Source: an uncultured Gammaproteobacteria bacterium (GTDB taxonomy: Bacteria > Pseudomonadota > Gammaproteobacteria > Eutrophobiales > Eutrophobiaceae). From it: DNA of 64,000 nucleotides. Location of the stretch: positions 1,425,501-1,489,500 of the forward strand of contig CALSRS010000001.1 of assembly GCA_943788815.1 (NCBI GenBank), in the 5' to 3' direction. The position numbers and the translations under genes were made by a program. Below the pieces are notes generated by a model. That model ran no database searches, was not told the origin of the DNA, and was given only the letters and a program-made list of their open reading frames with translations. Of this stretch, positions 53,348 to 62,921 are shown piece after piece (within the stretch, counting starts at the first letter, position 1; the number at the start of each line of letters is the position of its first letter).

Positions 53348-54781
53348 TTATTTATTCAAAAAATAACCATTCATAATTGCATCAAACCAGATCTTGACAC
53401 CATAGGGTGCAACTCCCTGAGGAAGTCCTTCTTCTGGGGCGTTGTAACCGTGAATGCCGGCATCTAGCTGATAAACTTTGATTTGTGGTGCAGGCTTCAT
53501 CGCTGCGTAACCTGGTAAGTACACGTCCCGATAGATTTCCGGGGCATGGTCTCGACTGTTCTTGGTGATCATCAATAACAGAGGCGGAACAGGTTTTACA
53601 TCAGGACCCGATATCCCCCTTAAGTAACCCAGGTATCGACCAACCAGACCTTCTGTATCCTGCGGTGACATGTCCATTCTTTCTGCTGTCGCTCGTGCAG
53701 CTGCCTCAATTTCTTGAGGGTTGTCAAAATGCAAAATATTTTCTGCTTTAAAATGCGGCTGCGTCGTCCCGCGCTGCCATTTGTCATGAACCTCTTCCAT
53801 AACCATCGCCAACCTGGCCAGTGCATCCACGCCTTCTTCCTGAATCAATTCGTAGCCATAGTATCTGGCATTGTCACGCCATGATCGCACTCGCAGGCAG
53901 TTAAACGCCATGGCCCATGGTTCGGCGATGCCCTGAACCTCTCGTGTCATGATGCCGTATAAAGACCCAAATGGAGAACTCTCCATCCCTAAAACACCGA
54001 CTATATTTGGGATATGTTGGGTTAACATCATAGTCATCGGACCACCTGTGGAATGTCCATGACTGTAGATAGAATATTCGTCTTGTGGAAAATATAGATT
54101 GGCAAGTTCCGTTGCGCCTTTCTCATGGGCAATAGGCCATCCAGCCATGCGATTGTAAAAAGTACTGCCCTGTTTCGCACAGGCCAAAAATAATGTTCCC
54201 CAACGTTTTCGCCGCGACTCCTCTTTGTCCTGAACCACCTCATATTGATCGGATGAAATTAATTCGTCCTTTTTCCATATAGGCGTGCGCACGACGGTAT
54301 CTGATTTTATGGTATCTCCAGGCCAGTTACCGTCAGTACTCTGGAGGTTATATCGACCCGGGTAAGACATATTGACCACCCTGACACCAAACTTGGAAGC
54401 AAGAAGTTGTGCGAACTTATTCTTACTCCGATGATCACCGGAACCACCGTGTAGCAAAAAGATACCAACCTTTCTACCATCAGGTCCTACTGGAATTTTC
54501 GATTGGTCCACCGGTTGATGAACACTAGCTGCAATGTCCCAATCCATCTCAACGGCATTAATACGATGGACTACTTCTTTTGATTCAATTGGAAAATCTG
54601 GTCGGGACAGGATCTCGCGCGAGCCGCTTACCAGTTCGGGCCGGGAAACCTTTGTCCATTCATATCCACTGACTCGTTCAACCGCACTGGTATTGGTTTG
54701 CGATTGTGCAGTATTAAGCTGAATGCCCAGGATCAACATAAGGGTAAAAATCATATGTTTATATATATTCAGGTCTCCCAT
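53348..54781 (-). CDS. Exported alpha/beta hydrolase 1
   Basis: 477 residues. Signal peptide about 1-27 (ends TAQSQ). HGGSGDHR (111-118) supplies the oxyanion region and HGHSTGG (241-247) the nucleophile Ser244. The likely His is in AGIHGYNAPEEG near the C-terminus. It lies between two amidohydrolases with gaps of 24 and 33 bases, so the three are one operon. A homologue begins at 62922 in the same relation to a third amidohydrolase. This repeated pairing suggests ester and amide cleavage of one substrate in the periplasm (inference). Confidence 0.82.
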   Translation of the reverse strand: MGDLNIYKHMIFTLMLILGIQLNTAQSQTNTSAVERVSGYEWTKVSRPELVSGSREILSRPDFPIESKEVVHRINAVEMDWDIAASVHQPVDQSKIPVGPDGRKVGIFLLHGGSGDHRSKNKFAQLLASKFGVRVVNMSYPGRYNLQSTDGNWPGDTIKSDTVVRTPIWKKDELISSDQYEVVQDKEESRRKRWGTLFLACAKQGSTFYNRMAGWPIAHEKGATELANLYFPQDEYSIYSHGHSTGGPMTMMLTQHIPNIVGVLGMESSPFGSLYGIMTREVQGIAEPWAMAFNCLRVRSWRDNARYYGYELIQEEGVDALARLAMVMEEVHDKWQRGTTQPHFKAENILHFDNPQEIEAAARATAERMDMSPQDTEGLVGRYLGYLRGISGPDVKPVPPLLLMITKNSRDHAPEIYRDVYLPGYAAMKPAPQIKVYQLDAGIHGYNAPEEGLPQGVAPYGVKIWFDAIMNGYFLNK

Positions 54782-54814
54782 GCGCTTACCCTCTTTTCAT
54801 AATATTGGATGACA

Positions 54815-56743
54815 CTATTCCACCAGAGGAATGTGTGGCCCGTCTTCTGGCCAACGCCAGAGATCAGTCGGTGTATTTTTTTCAATCTCCCAGGCGGATA
54901 TATTAGGATCGGTATTAAATTTGAGAAGATTTCCTCTTAGTTCCTTGTTCTCGTAGACCACTTTTCCGTCAACCATGGTCATAATGGGATACAAGGTATC
55001 CAGATCTTCCACTGAGACATCCATGTAATCACCATTCAAGATAATGATATCTGCCCATTTACCTGGTTCTATGGAACCGACCTTGTCTTCCTTCCATATC
55101 GCATAGGATCCCCAACGAGTCATCATTAATAATAATGTCAAACGGTCAGGTACGGCTTCTTCTGGAACACCAAAGTTTTTGCCATCAATCTTTCGAGTCA
55201 GCCACATTACTCCATCTTCAAAAGGTGAATGTCGGATTTCACTCTGGCTACCAAACTCACTGACAACCGCACGTGCACCGGCTTTAAGCATACTCGCAAC
55301 CGGCGCGTTCAATGTCAGATACTCTTCACCGTAGGCCTCTTCAATTACCTGGCTGGGTACTCTTGTCGCATCACAGGAAAATGCCATATTGATTCTTGCC
55401 GCTTTTTCTATCTGATCTGGTCTGACGGAATGGCAGTGGTCAACTTCCAAACGCATGGTACGAAGCTGTTCAACCGAGATCCCGGAATTTAGTACCACAT
55501 CAAACCAGGCATCAAGGGCCGCATCGCCAGCAACGTGCCAGCCGGGTATACCGGTTTGTCGCCCTGCTTTTGCAAGCTCGGTAAGGGTGGCCAGATGCTC
55601 AAGTCTTCTAACATTGGTAGGGCTGGACTCCATAGTAGGACAACGTTCCCTTGCCTTTAATTCATCGGTCTTTGCAGGAATGGTGGTACACCAACCGACA
55701 CCACCATTGTCCAGCGCGCCAGCACTGCTGCCTATGGACCAGAAATGATCTGAACCATAGCCGACCAGATCGCCAATACGCCAATAGTTCTCTACGATAT
55801 AAGGATTAAATGGTTGCATCCATCGATGTCCCCAGGCCAATCTAATTGGCATTAGATCATTACGGTCGAGATGAACTGTTGAGTTAAAACCACCTTCACA
55901 TTGAATGTGGGTCTTAAATGTTGTAACCCCTGTCTGGGCATTCAACTGCATTACCTCAAGGTAAGCCTGGTTATACTCATCTAGTCTGCCACTTTGGGGC
56001 ACAATAACATCGACCCTGGCACAACGGGTACCGTCTGTCTGATCACCTGAAAAGCCAAGGTTTTCATCTATCCAGAAATCCTCCGGCACACGGTTTCGGT
56101 ATCTAACTTCAAATGCATTTATCGCCCTTGTACTATAAACAGAGCCACCGCGTGTATAGACTACAATCGGATTGTCTGGAGATATCTCATCCAGGTATTG
56201 ACGTGTTACTGTTGTACCTAACATGGGAACGGCAACTGCAGGTGGATTAATTTGTATCTGGATATATTGTCCCTGCGGGATTTGCTGAATCCTTGCCTTG
56301 ATTCCTGCAGTGAGTATGTTTAGCAATTCGTCCTGGGATTTTGCTGTAAACCTGACCTGCAGTACTTCGGGAATCGCTTTTGCGACCCAGGGAAAATTTG
56401 ATAAGGTTGTGTCGTATAGGTGATTGTGGGTATCAACCAATCCTGGCAGGACAGTATTTCCCTTCGCATCTATTGTTTCAGTCCAGTCTGCAAGGTATTG
56501 CTGCATATCTGCATTATTGCCGACCGCAATGATTTCATTATCACGTATCGCTATGGCCTCATGCATACTTATATTGTTGATATCGTCAGAGTCTGCGGTG
56601 ATAACCTTACCATTGATAATGATGGTCGTTGCAAACGGCGATTGCGCCGCAAATACCACCTGTGCCAGCGCTGCTCCCAGAAATATAGATAAGGACATGC
56701 TGAAAATTGAACTAAACCTGTTACTAAATGACACAACACTCAT
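54815..56743 (-). CDS. Exported YtcJ-type amidohydrolase 2
   Basis: 642 residues, tandem paralogue of 51419-53323. Signal peptide about 1-33 (ends QVVFAAQ). Motifs in the same order: DTHNHLYD (104-111), GWHVAGDAALD, VDHCHSVRPDQI, SEFGSQSEIRHSPFEDG and GKWADIIILNGDYMDV. First gene of the three-gene unit with the alpha/beta hydrolase and amidohydrolase 1. Retention of all metal ligands in both copies argues that both are active, perhaps on different substituents. Confidence 0.88.
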   Translation of the reverse strand: MSVVSFSNRFSSIFSMSLSIFLGAALAQVVFAAQSPFATTIIINGKVITADSDDINNISMHEAIAIRDNEIIAVGNNADMQQYLADWTETIDAKGNTVLPGLVDTHNHLYDTTLSNFPWVAKAIPEVLQVRFTAKSQDELLNILTAGIKARIQQIPQGQYIQIQINPPAVAVPMLGTTVTRQYLDEISPDNPIVVYTRGGSVYSTRAINAFEVRYRNRVPEDFWIDENLGFSGDQTDGTRCARVDVIVPQSGRLDEYNQAYLEVMQLNAQTGVTTFKTHIQCEGGFNSTVHLDRNDLMPIRLAWGHRWMQPFNPYIVENYWRIGDLVGYGSDHFWSIGSSAGALDNGGVGWCTTIPAKTDELKARERCPTMESSPTNVRRLEHLATLTELAKAGRQTGIPGWHVAGDAALDAWFDVVLNSGISVEQLRTMRLEVDHCHSVRPDQIEKAARINMAFSCDATRVPSQVIEEAYGEEYLTLNAPVASMLKAGARAVVSEFGSQSEIRHSPFEDGVMWLTRKIDGKNFGVPEEAVPDRLTLLLMMTRWGSYAIWKEDKVGSIEPGKWADIIILNGDYMDVSVEDLDTLYPIMTMVDGKVVYENKELRGNLLKFNTDPNISAWEIEKNTPTDLWRWPEDGPHIPLVE

Positions 56744-57084
56744 AACTTCCCCCTAATTAGTGAGATCTCACATAATTTTTTTTACCGGACAGCAGTACGC
56801 AAGCATTATTACCAAACCACTGTATCTGAATATATATTCCATTTTACCGCTTATTTTGTGCTTACATTACTGAGTATTCTAATATGGTGCAAATAATTTA
56901 TAGCAATTTCACAATAGTTTCGATAATGGAAAAAATCAGGTAATTTTTCAGGAATACCTATCAAAATGTCATAAATCTGGGGCAGATCAACGAAGCAAAT
57001 ATCTAGTAATTTGATAATGCATGGATATACTCGATCTGATCACACCCGGATAAATGATGCGAAAGACCTCAGGAGTAAGACATT
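56744..57084. promoter_or_regulatory. Divergent promoter region, amidohydrolase operon / binding protein
   Basis: 341 AT-rich bases between divergent starts, no gene. GGGGGAAG precedes the amidohydrolase start and CAGGAG the binding-protein start. The 11-mer GGTGCAAATAA at 56886-56896 also occurs upstream of TonB receptor 2 (35046-35056). Promoters not resolved. Confidence 0.35.
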
Positions 57085-58116
57085 ATGTTTTTTAAGCTAA
57101 TTTCAAATACGGTCCTGTTCAAAACCTCTTCTTTTCTCTTCATATTATTACTAAGCCCATATTTGGCCGCGCAACAAGAAGATAATCTAAAGCTTATGCT
57201 GGGTGATGTTTCTCTGAATAAACTTCCATTTGTAATGGCCTATGAAGAGGGTATTTATAAAAAAAATGGCCTGGAACTGACCCCTGTGTTTACTCGCAGT
57301 TCAGTAGAAATCATTCGTCGTAGCGGCATTGATGTACCAGAAGAATTTATAGCGTCTCAAGGTGAAGATACACCTATTAAAATTTCCGGTGCGTCTCCTA
57401 CTATAGTCCGATTAGTAACCCAGGCCGGAGCATGGGACCCATTAATTATAGGATCCACTCACCATCGTTCTCGTTGGACAATTGTAGGTAGAAGCGACAT
57501 TCGTTCCGCAGAGCAACTAAAAGGAAAAAGAATCGGTTATTCAGGATACGGTGCAGTCACTCACCTGGAAGCAATAAATTTTGCAGAGGCAATGGGATGG
57601 GACCCACAGTTTGATGTGTCATTGATGTCTGACGGATTAGCTGTGGAGGCATTACAAAATGGCTATATAGATGCATTTGTCGCGGACAATATGCATGGCA
57701 CCATGGCTATGGCAGCAGGCTATCGAGTAATTGTTGATCTAGCTGACTATAGTTTCCCCACGGCAGGATCTTCATTAATGGTCGACAGGGAATGGATAAA
57801 AAATAACGACGACGCTGCCAGAAAATTTATTAAAGCATCCATTGAAGCTGTTGCCCTGTTAAAAACAAACAAAGAAGCAACATTTAAAACACTTAGAAAA
57901 TGGTATCGTCTAACGGATCCTGAATTACTTGAATTTTTTTATGAAGGTTCAACACGTATGCCGCGAAAACCCTATCCCCCCGTGGAAGGCTTGCGGAGGG
58001 TGATGGAAGTCTACGACAGCCATGAAATGCAAAAATACAGCCTGGAATATTTTTATGATGATCGTTACGTAAGAGAACTAGATGAAAGTGGTTATATAGA
58101 CAGCCTGTATGAGTGA
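57085..58116 (+). CDS. Exported NMT1/SsuA-like substrate-binding protein
   Basis: 343 residues. Signal peptide about 1-29 (ends PYLAAQ). Family marks: LNKLPFVMAYEEGIYKKNGL, SAEQLKGKRIGYSGYGAVTH and NGYIDAFVADN, as in nitrate/sulfonate/taurine-type periplasmic receptors. No ABC permease or ATPase is adjacent, so it either serves a transporter elsewhere or is a sensor or enzyme-like member. Monocistronic, divergent from the amidohydrolase operon, and its stop faces the gene at 58137. Ligand unknown. Confidence 0.83.
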   Translation: MFFKLISNTVLFKTSSFLFILLLSPYLAAQQEDNLKLMLGDVSLNKLPFVMAYEEGIYKKNGLELTPVFTRSSVEIIRRSGIDVPEEFIASQGEDTPIKISGASPTIVRLVTQAGAWDPLIIGSTHHRSRWTIVGRSDIRSAEQLKGKRIGYSGYGAVTHLEAINFAEAMGWDPQFDVSLMSDGLAVEALQNGYIDAFVADNMHGTMAMAAGYRVIVDLADYSFPTAGSSLMVDREWIKNNDDAARKFIKASIEAVALLKTNKEATFKTLRKWYRLTDPELLEFFYEGSTRMPRKPYPPVEGLRRVMEVYDSHEMQKYSLEYFYDDRYVRELDESGYIDSLYE

Positions 58117-58136
58117 CTTAGTTCTCTCAAATCAAA

Positions 58137-58874
58137 TTATGGTGATTCTTTTAAACCCGCTTCGACAATAAATCTTTCCAGTAATCGCCTGGCGATCTCA
58201 CCTTCATCTTTATCTCGATACTTTTCAAAAATTAGTTGAAACTGTTGCCTGGTAGTAATAGCCATCTGATCTGCAAGATCAAGTGCCTTTATATCTCTAT
58301 AATGGCGCCATAGGTCACGGTAATCGATCGCGAGGTAGAACTCTATTTCTGACAAATTCTCAAAATCGGGATATTTATTTTTAAAAGACTCTTTTTTCTC
58401 AATTATTACTTTTAGTTCATTCTCACCCTCTGGCACTAAAAGAAAAAAATCTCTGGTAATTGTCCTGTATAGACTATCCATTCGGTATTGACCTTCGGGA
58501 TACCGTTCTAAATATTCATTCAAGACTTTTCCATCATAAAAAAACCTTGAATTACGACCTTCCCAAAATATATTAATTTGAATACCTTTTGATCTTTCTA
58601 GGGCAAGCTCAATTAATTTTTCATTTTCATTGGCATGTGCTTCGACCTCATCGGACAATAGTTTTGCCAGGTCATCTGCAGTTTTACCGAGAGTGTATAA
58701 TGCGAACTCATGTTCTTCGTTTTTTTGTATCTGTAATTGTGACCGCTGCATCTGCTTTAAAGCACTGTTAAGATTTTCCGACGTAAGAAATACATCGGCA
58801 TTAACATTCTGGTTTACTACAGTTACAAGGGTAACTAAGAGTACTGATAACATTTTTGTACTAATTCTGCTCAC
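58137..58874 (-). CDS. Exported helical protein of unknown function
   Basis: 245 residues from GTG 58874, chosen because GTGA overlaps the stop of the HupE-like gene and AGAGGG lies seven bases upstream; a longer frame to 58898 is open. The signal peptide ends NQNVNA. The mature part is mostly charged helix, with NEEHEFALYTLGKTADDLAKLL, and a folded-looking middle (INIFWEGRNSRFFYDGKVL). I do not recognise the family. Tight coupling to the HupE-like membrane protein suggests that the two work together, perhaps in metal handling (inference). Confidence 0.75.
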   Translation of the reverse strand: MSRISTKMLSVLLVTLVTVVNQNVNADVFLTSENLNSALKQMQRSQLQIQKNEEHEFALYTLGKTADDLAKLLSDEVEAHANENEKLIELALERSKGIQINIFWEGRNSRFFYDGKVLNEYLERYPEGQYRMDSLYRTITRDFFLLVPEGENELKVIIEKKESFKNKYPDFENLSEIEFYLAIDYRDLWRHYRDIKALDLADQMAITTRQQFQLIFEKYRDKDEGEIARRLLERFIVEAGLKESP

Positions 58875-59950
58875 AGGATGGCCCTCTGAACAAACCACAC
58901 CAAACCAAACACGCTGATTACACCAGACACAATATTCACAATTGGTTTCCTGTATTTTGTCTTTGCCATGCTGTTAAGTAGAGGCCAGGCTAGTGCCACT
59001 ATCACGATCTGACCTGTTTCAACACCGAGATTAAAACTAAACAGGCTCAATAACAAGCCAGCCCGCTCCAGATCCATCTCTCCTAAAAGTCCGGCAAAAC
59101 CAAAACCATGAATGAGCCCAAAGGTAAACGTCAGCCGCCATCGATGTTTGACTTCTTTGACCAGTAAATTTTCTAATCCGACATATAAAATACTCAGAGC
59201 AATGGCTGATTCCACAATCCAACCCACAGGATGAATTAAACCCAGGGTAGCCAATGCAAGAGTAATACTATGTGCAACTGTAAACGAGGTCACTATGATA
59301 ACCAGGTTTTTCAGTCCCCTGGAAACAATTAGTAATGCTAACAGGAACATAAGATGGTCATAACCAGTAACGATATGTTCCAACCCGAATATAAAAAACT
59401 CGAAGGCATTAGTCAGAACAGACTGCTTATCCCGTTCCCACTCCCAGACATTTGAATGTTGAAATACAAATTGATTACTCACATCATCTGATACCATGGA
59501 CGCCAGTATCCTGTGATCTGGATAGAGATCAGATAAAAACCGTAACTGAATTTTTGCAAATCGAACTGCTTGCAGACCGGGATACTCCACAACTAATTCA
59601 AGATAAGGAAATTCTTCACTATCCAGCCATGTATCCATGGAAATTAATCTATGGCTTATGAGAGTATCGTTAAGCTCAACGGTAACTTGTTCCTGTATAT
59701 ATGAATTTAGTCTTTCACCAGCAGCAGATATTTCTTCTGCCGACACATTTTCATCAAGATCGCTGTCCAGTCCCAGCAACAGGTCCATATCATCCATCGG
59801 CAAGCGATACCTTGCCTCAAACAGAAGATCGCTGATTGTAAATTCTGCATAACTGACACTAAGTGGATGAGAATTAACCGGGCTGGAAATCAACCAGATC
59901 AAGGCAATACTGAATATTATTTTGCAATACTTTACTGTAATCACTTTCAT
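58871..59950 (-). CDS. HupE/UreJ-like membrane protein with periplasmic domain
   Basis: 359 residues: signal peptide 1-27 (ends PVNSH), a periplasmic domain of about 140 residues, then six membrane helices with the HupE signature FGLEHIVTGYDHLMFLLALL and later TFGLIHGFGFAGLL. HupE/UreJ proteins transport nickel or related metals. The periplasmic domain holds an EF-hand-like loop, DSDLDENVSAEE (62-73), with acidic residues at positions 1, 3, 5 and 12. The downstream partner overlaps by four bases. Metal identity unknown; calcium binding by the loop is plausible. Confidence 0.83.
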   Translation of the reverse strand: MKVITVKYCKIIFSIALIWLISSPVNSHPLSVSYAEFTISDLLFEARYRLPMDDMDLLLGLDSDLDENVSAEEISAAGERLNSYIQEQVTVELNDTLISHRLISMDTWLDSEEFPYLELVVEYPGLQAVRFAKIQLRFLSDLYPDHRILASMVSDDVSNQFVFQHSNVWEWERDKQSVLTNAFEFFIFGLEHIVTGYDHLMFLLALLIVSRGLKNLVIIVTSFTVAHSITLALATLGLIHPVGWIVESAIALSILYVGLENLLVKEVKHRWRLTFTFGLIHGFGFAGLLGEMDLERAGLLLSLFSFNLGVETGQIVIVALAWPLLNSMAKTKYRKPIVNIVSGVISVFGLVWFVQRAIL

Positions 59951-60069
59951 TGTTTGAGTTGTAAAACCGTTACAATATTTTTATTAAAAAAATATGGATT
60001 ATTATGTCAGAGTAAATTACCTCACGGTAATAGAGTAGAAATCTTAAAATTAGTTTATTTTCGTCTGAT

Positions 60070-60101
60070 AAAAAAACGGACATCAATGATGTCCGTTTTT
60101 A
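60070..60101 (-). terminator. Terminator after small secreted protein
   Basis: Stem AAAACGGACATC / GATGTCCGTTTT with loop AAT and flanking T/A-runs. It lies about 27 bases beyond the stop at 60128 on the minus strand. Confidence 0.88.
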
Positions 60102-60127
60102 AAATGCTGTGTGTAGTCAGTAAGAAT

Positions 60128-60550
60128 TTATGCAGCCTGCTGATTTTTCCTCATAATAACAACCACACCAATAATGAGTAACAAGGCTACGATACCGCCT
60201 ATTATCATCATTGAATTACCACCACCTGATGCATCTCCAGCAGTAGTAACTGACTGTCCTCCGTCAGGTGCGGCTGCAACTGGTGCACTCTGTTCACCAG
60301 ATTCGTCTTGTTGATTAGCAACGTTGCTCTGATTTTGCGCAATTTCCTGAATCTGCTGAGCCTGCATATGCTCATTTTTCTTTTGTGCCATAGGATCTAG
60401 GGCAGTCTTAAATTCACCCGTTTCCGGATCAAACTCAAGGTAAACCTGGGAAATCATGTCTTCATCAGCAGACCAAGCAGCAGACACAGGCATAAGGCAT
60501 ATCAGACATAATGCTATGTGATGGAATATTGTCTTATTATTGTGATTCAT
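60128..60550 (-). CDS. Small exported protein with C-terminal membrane anchor
   Basis: 140 residues: signal peptide about 1-27, an acidic N-terminal part with FDPETGEFKTAL, a Gln/Ala/Ser-rich low-complexity middle (60-112), then SGGGNSMMIIGG and a membrane helix (113-133) followed by MRKNQQAA. The ending recalls short C-terminal sorting tails (Gly-rich, helix, basic), but no sorting enzyme was seen. It is not recognised. It lies downstream of amidohydrolase 3 (gap 101 bases) and has its own terminator. Confidence 0.7.
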   Translation of the reverse strand: MNHNNKTIFHHIALCLICLMPVSAAWSADEDMISQVYLEFDPETGEFKTALDPMAQKKNEHMQAQQIQEIAQNQSNVANQQDESGEQSAPVAAAPDGGQSVTTAGDASGGGNSMMIIGGIVALLLIIGVVVIMRKNQQAA

Positions 60551-60651
60551 ACGACTTCCTCTATTTAGTCCAAGATTGGAGCGGTCTAAAATTACCGCTC
60601 CAATCTATTCAACAAAAAATGATTTACAAGTTAAGCTCAACCCCTGCGAAA

Positions 60652-62619
60652 TTAATAGCCGTTGGCACCATTTAAGAATGGTGGAATACTTGGTGTATCC
60701 GTCCAACGCCATGCAGTAGTCGGTGTTTGCATATCAGTTGTCCACTGTGCAGTATTGGTGTCGAAATGCAAGGTATTACCACGTAATGCAGGCATTTCAT
60801 GAGATATTTTCCCATTAATGAATGTCATAACCGATGTTAAATTATCGAGATCCTCAACCGGAGTCGTCATATAATCTCCATTGAGAATAACGATATCGGC
60901 AAACTTACCTTTCTCGATTGAACCCAGAGCGTTCTCCTTCCAGATAGGATAAGCACCCCAACGAGTCATCATCAGCATTAATGTCATACGATCGGGTACG
61001 GCTTCTTCCGGAACACCCCAGGTCTCACCATCGATCTGACGGGTCAACCACATTACACCGTCTTCAAAAGGTGATTCACGAAGTTCACCCTGAATACCGA
61101 ATTCACTGATCACGGTATTAACACCGGCAGCCATCATACTGGCAACTGGCGCATTCCAGGTAAGATATTCTTCACCATAACCTTCCATGATAACCTTGGT
61201 TGGCACGTCGGTAGCATCACAGGAGAAGGTATGACCTGTACGGGATGCGATCTCTATTTCTTCTGGTGTGACAGAATGACAGTGGTCACTCTGGGTACGC
61301 AACATTTTAATACGTTCAGGATCCATGTAATGCAGATACGTTTTCATCATGATCTCGGTAGCACCATCACCAGCAGAATGCCAACCAGGAATATTACTGA
61401 TTCTGCCTTCGGCGGCCAGTTGTGCCAAAGTCACCAGGTGTTCTGTACGACGGCCACGGTTGGCGGTGATCCCGCCATCAATACCGCCACCTTCTAGTGT
61501 CCTTCCTTCCCAGGCATCCAGCTGAATACCTTCTGGTGCTGGTGGGCACTGTTCACGGGCTTTTATTTCCGCGTTCTTGGCCTGCATGGAGGTACACCAA
61601 CCAACGCCACCGGCATCAATACCACCGACACTACTACCAGTACTGAAAAACCAATCCGAACCATGCCCTACCCAGTCACCAATACGTCGATAAGATTCCT
61701 TGATGTTATCAGAGAATGGTTGTAACCAGCGATGGTTCCAGGACATTCTGATAGGCATCATGTCATTCCTATCAAGGTGGTTGGTAGCACTAAAACCAGC
61801 CTCACACTGGATGTGACTGGAATAGGACGTCACACCAATCTGGGCATTGGCCTGCATTACTTCAAATAGGCCTTTGATATATCTGTTAAAGGTATCTTGA
61901 TCCTGGGTACCAATCAGATCCAGACTACTGCAACGGGAAAAGTCAGTATACTCACCAGACCACCCACGGGCTGCATCCACCATCCAGTAATCTGATGGCA
62001 AATCATTTCCATAGTAATCTTCTATAGCTTCAATGGCCTTGCCATTTAGTATAGATCCACCACGGGTTGTAATCAGAACCGGATTGTTGGGTGAAACGGC
62101 ATCAACCCTGGAACGATTGATCATATTTTGATTCAAGGCAGGTACTGATATAGGAGGAGGGCCCATCACGACTCTGATCCATTTTCCATCATCGACCTGA
62201 CGTGCTCTAGCTTCAATAGCCTTTACAACATTATCAGCAAGTTCTTGTGGTTCATTGCCGTTGACCCTGAGTTCAAGTAAATCTGGTATAGAATTAACAA
62301 CCCATGGAAACCCGGTAGCGGTTTCATAGATATGATTATGGGTATCGATATATCCAGGAGTAACCGTATTCCCCTTGGCATCAATCACCTCTGTCCAGTC
62401 TGCAACCAATGCCCTGATTTGAGCATTAGTACCAACTTCAAGAATTTTATCACCCTGAATCGCAATGGCTTCAGCTATGGTGACCTGAGTAGGATCATCA
62501 CTGTCTGCGGTAATGACCTTACCATTTAATATCACAACTTCTGCATAAGGTGATGTAGCAGCAATTACCTGCCCGACGAATGCAAAAGCCAGTAATAATG
62601 TTAATAAGAATTTCATCAT
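60652..62619 (-). CDS. Exported YtcJ-type amidohydrolase 3
   Basis: 655 residues. Signal peptide 1-21 (ends QVIAA). Metal motif DTHNHIYE at 92-99, GWHSAGDGATE, SDHCHSVTPEEI and SEFGIQGELRESPFEDG. It has an extra 15-20-residue loop (PAPEGIQLDAWEGRTLEGG) absent from copies 1 and 2, and ends in NGANGY. It lies downstream of an alpha/beta hydrolase on the same strand, 302 bases away, repeating the hydrolase/amidohydrolase arrangement. The protein is likely periplasmic and zinc- or iron-dependent; substrate unknown. Confidence 0.88.
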   Translation of the reverse strand: MMKFLLTLLLAFAFVGQVIAATSPYAEVVILNGKVITADSDDPTQVTIAEAIAIQGDKILEVGTNAQIRALVADWTEVIDAKGNTVTPGYIDTHNHIYETATGFPWVVNSIPDLLELRVNGNEPQELADNVVKAIEARARQVDDGKWIRVVMGPPPISVPALNQNMINRSRVDAVSPNNPVLITTRGGSILNGKAIEAIEDYYGNDLPSDYWMVDAARGWSGEYTDFSRCSSLDLIGTQDQDTFNRYIKGLFEVMQANAQIGVTSYSSHIQCEAGFSATNHLDRNDMMPIRMSWNHRWLQPFSDNIKESYRRIGDWVGHGSDWFFSTGSSVGGIDAGGVGWCTSMQAKNAEIKAREQCPPAPEGIQLDAWEGRTLEGGGIDGGITANRGRRTEHLVTLAQLAAEGRISNIPGWHSAGDGATEIMMKTYLHYMDPERIKMLRTQSDHCHSVTPEEIEIASRTGHTFSCDATDVPTKVIMEGYGEEYLTWNAPVASMMAAGVNTVISEFGIQGELRESPFEDGVMWLTRQIDGETWGVPEEAVPDRMTLMLMMTRWGAYPIWKENALGSIEKGKFADIVILNGDYMTTPVEDLDNLTSVMTFINGKISHEMPALRGNTLHFDTNTAQWTTDMQTPTTAWRWTDTPSIPPFLNGANGY

Positions 62620-62921
62620 GTCCCCTTCCTTAAATTTTCAATCAAAAAAAACAAATATTCAGTCGGTATTTTACTTCATATCCCGATATCGTCTACTAGA
62701 TTAAAATTAAAATTCTCATTTTATTCATAAAAGACCGCTGACAGAGCTACTTTTGCCCAATTCCCGAATAAAAACTCCCATTATAGAAATGTTCACCCTA
62801 TTTTATTGCATATCATAGCTTTCGTAGACTCTATAGACACTGCGTATTTCCTCAACCGGTAGCCAGGGATTTACGCGGTACTTTGGAAGCCTTCTCTTAC
62901 AGGGCTGAATCTAAAGCTATT
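62620..62921. promoter_or_regulatory. Spacer between hydrolase 2 and amidohydrolase 3
   Basis: 302 AT-rich bases, no gene and no terminator hairpin. AAGGAAGGGGAC just before the amidohydrolase start is a strong ribosome site. The promoter was not identified. Confidence 0.35.

Noticed and set aside
35046-56896. Shared 11-mer GGTGCAAATAA upstream of two genes as a regulatory site
   Set aside because: Two occurrences in AT-rich DNA are weak evidence and neither is palindromic.
57085-58116. Complete ABC importer around the NMT1-like protein
   Set aside because: No permease or ATPase gene lies on either side.
60128-60550. Small protein as a GlyGly-CTERM sorting substrate
   Set aside because: The Gly-rich run is short and no rhombosortase is seen, so only the resemblance is noted.
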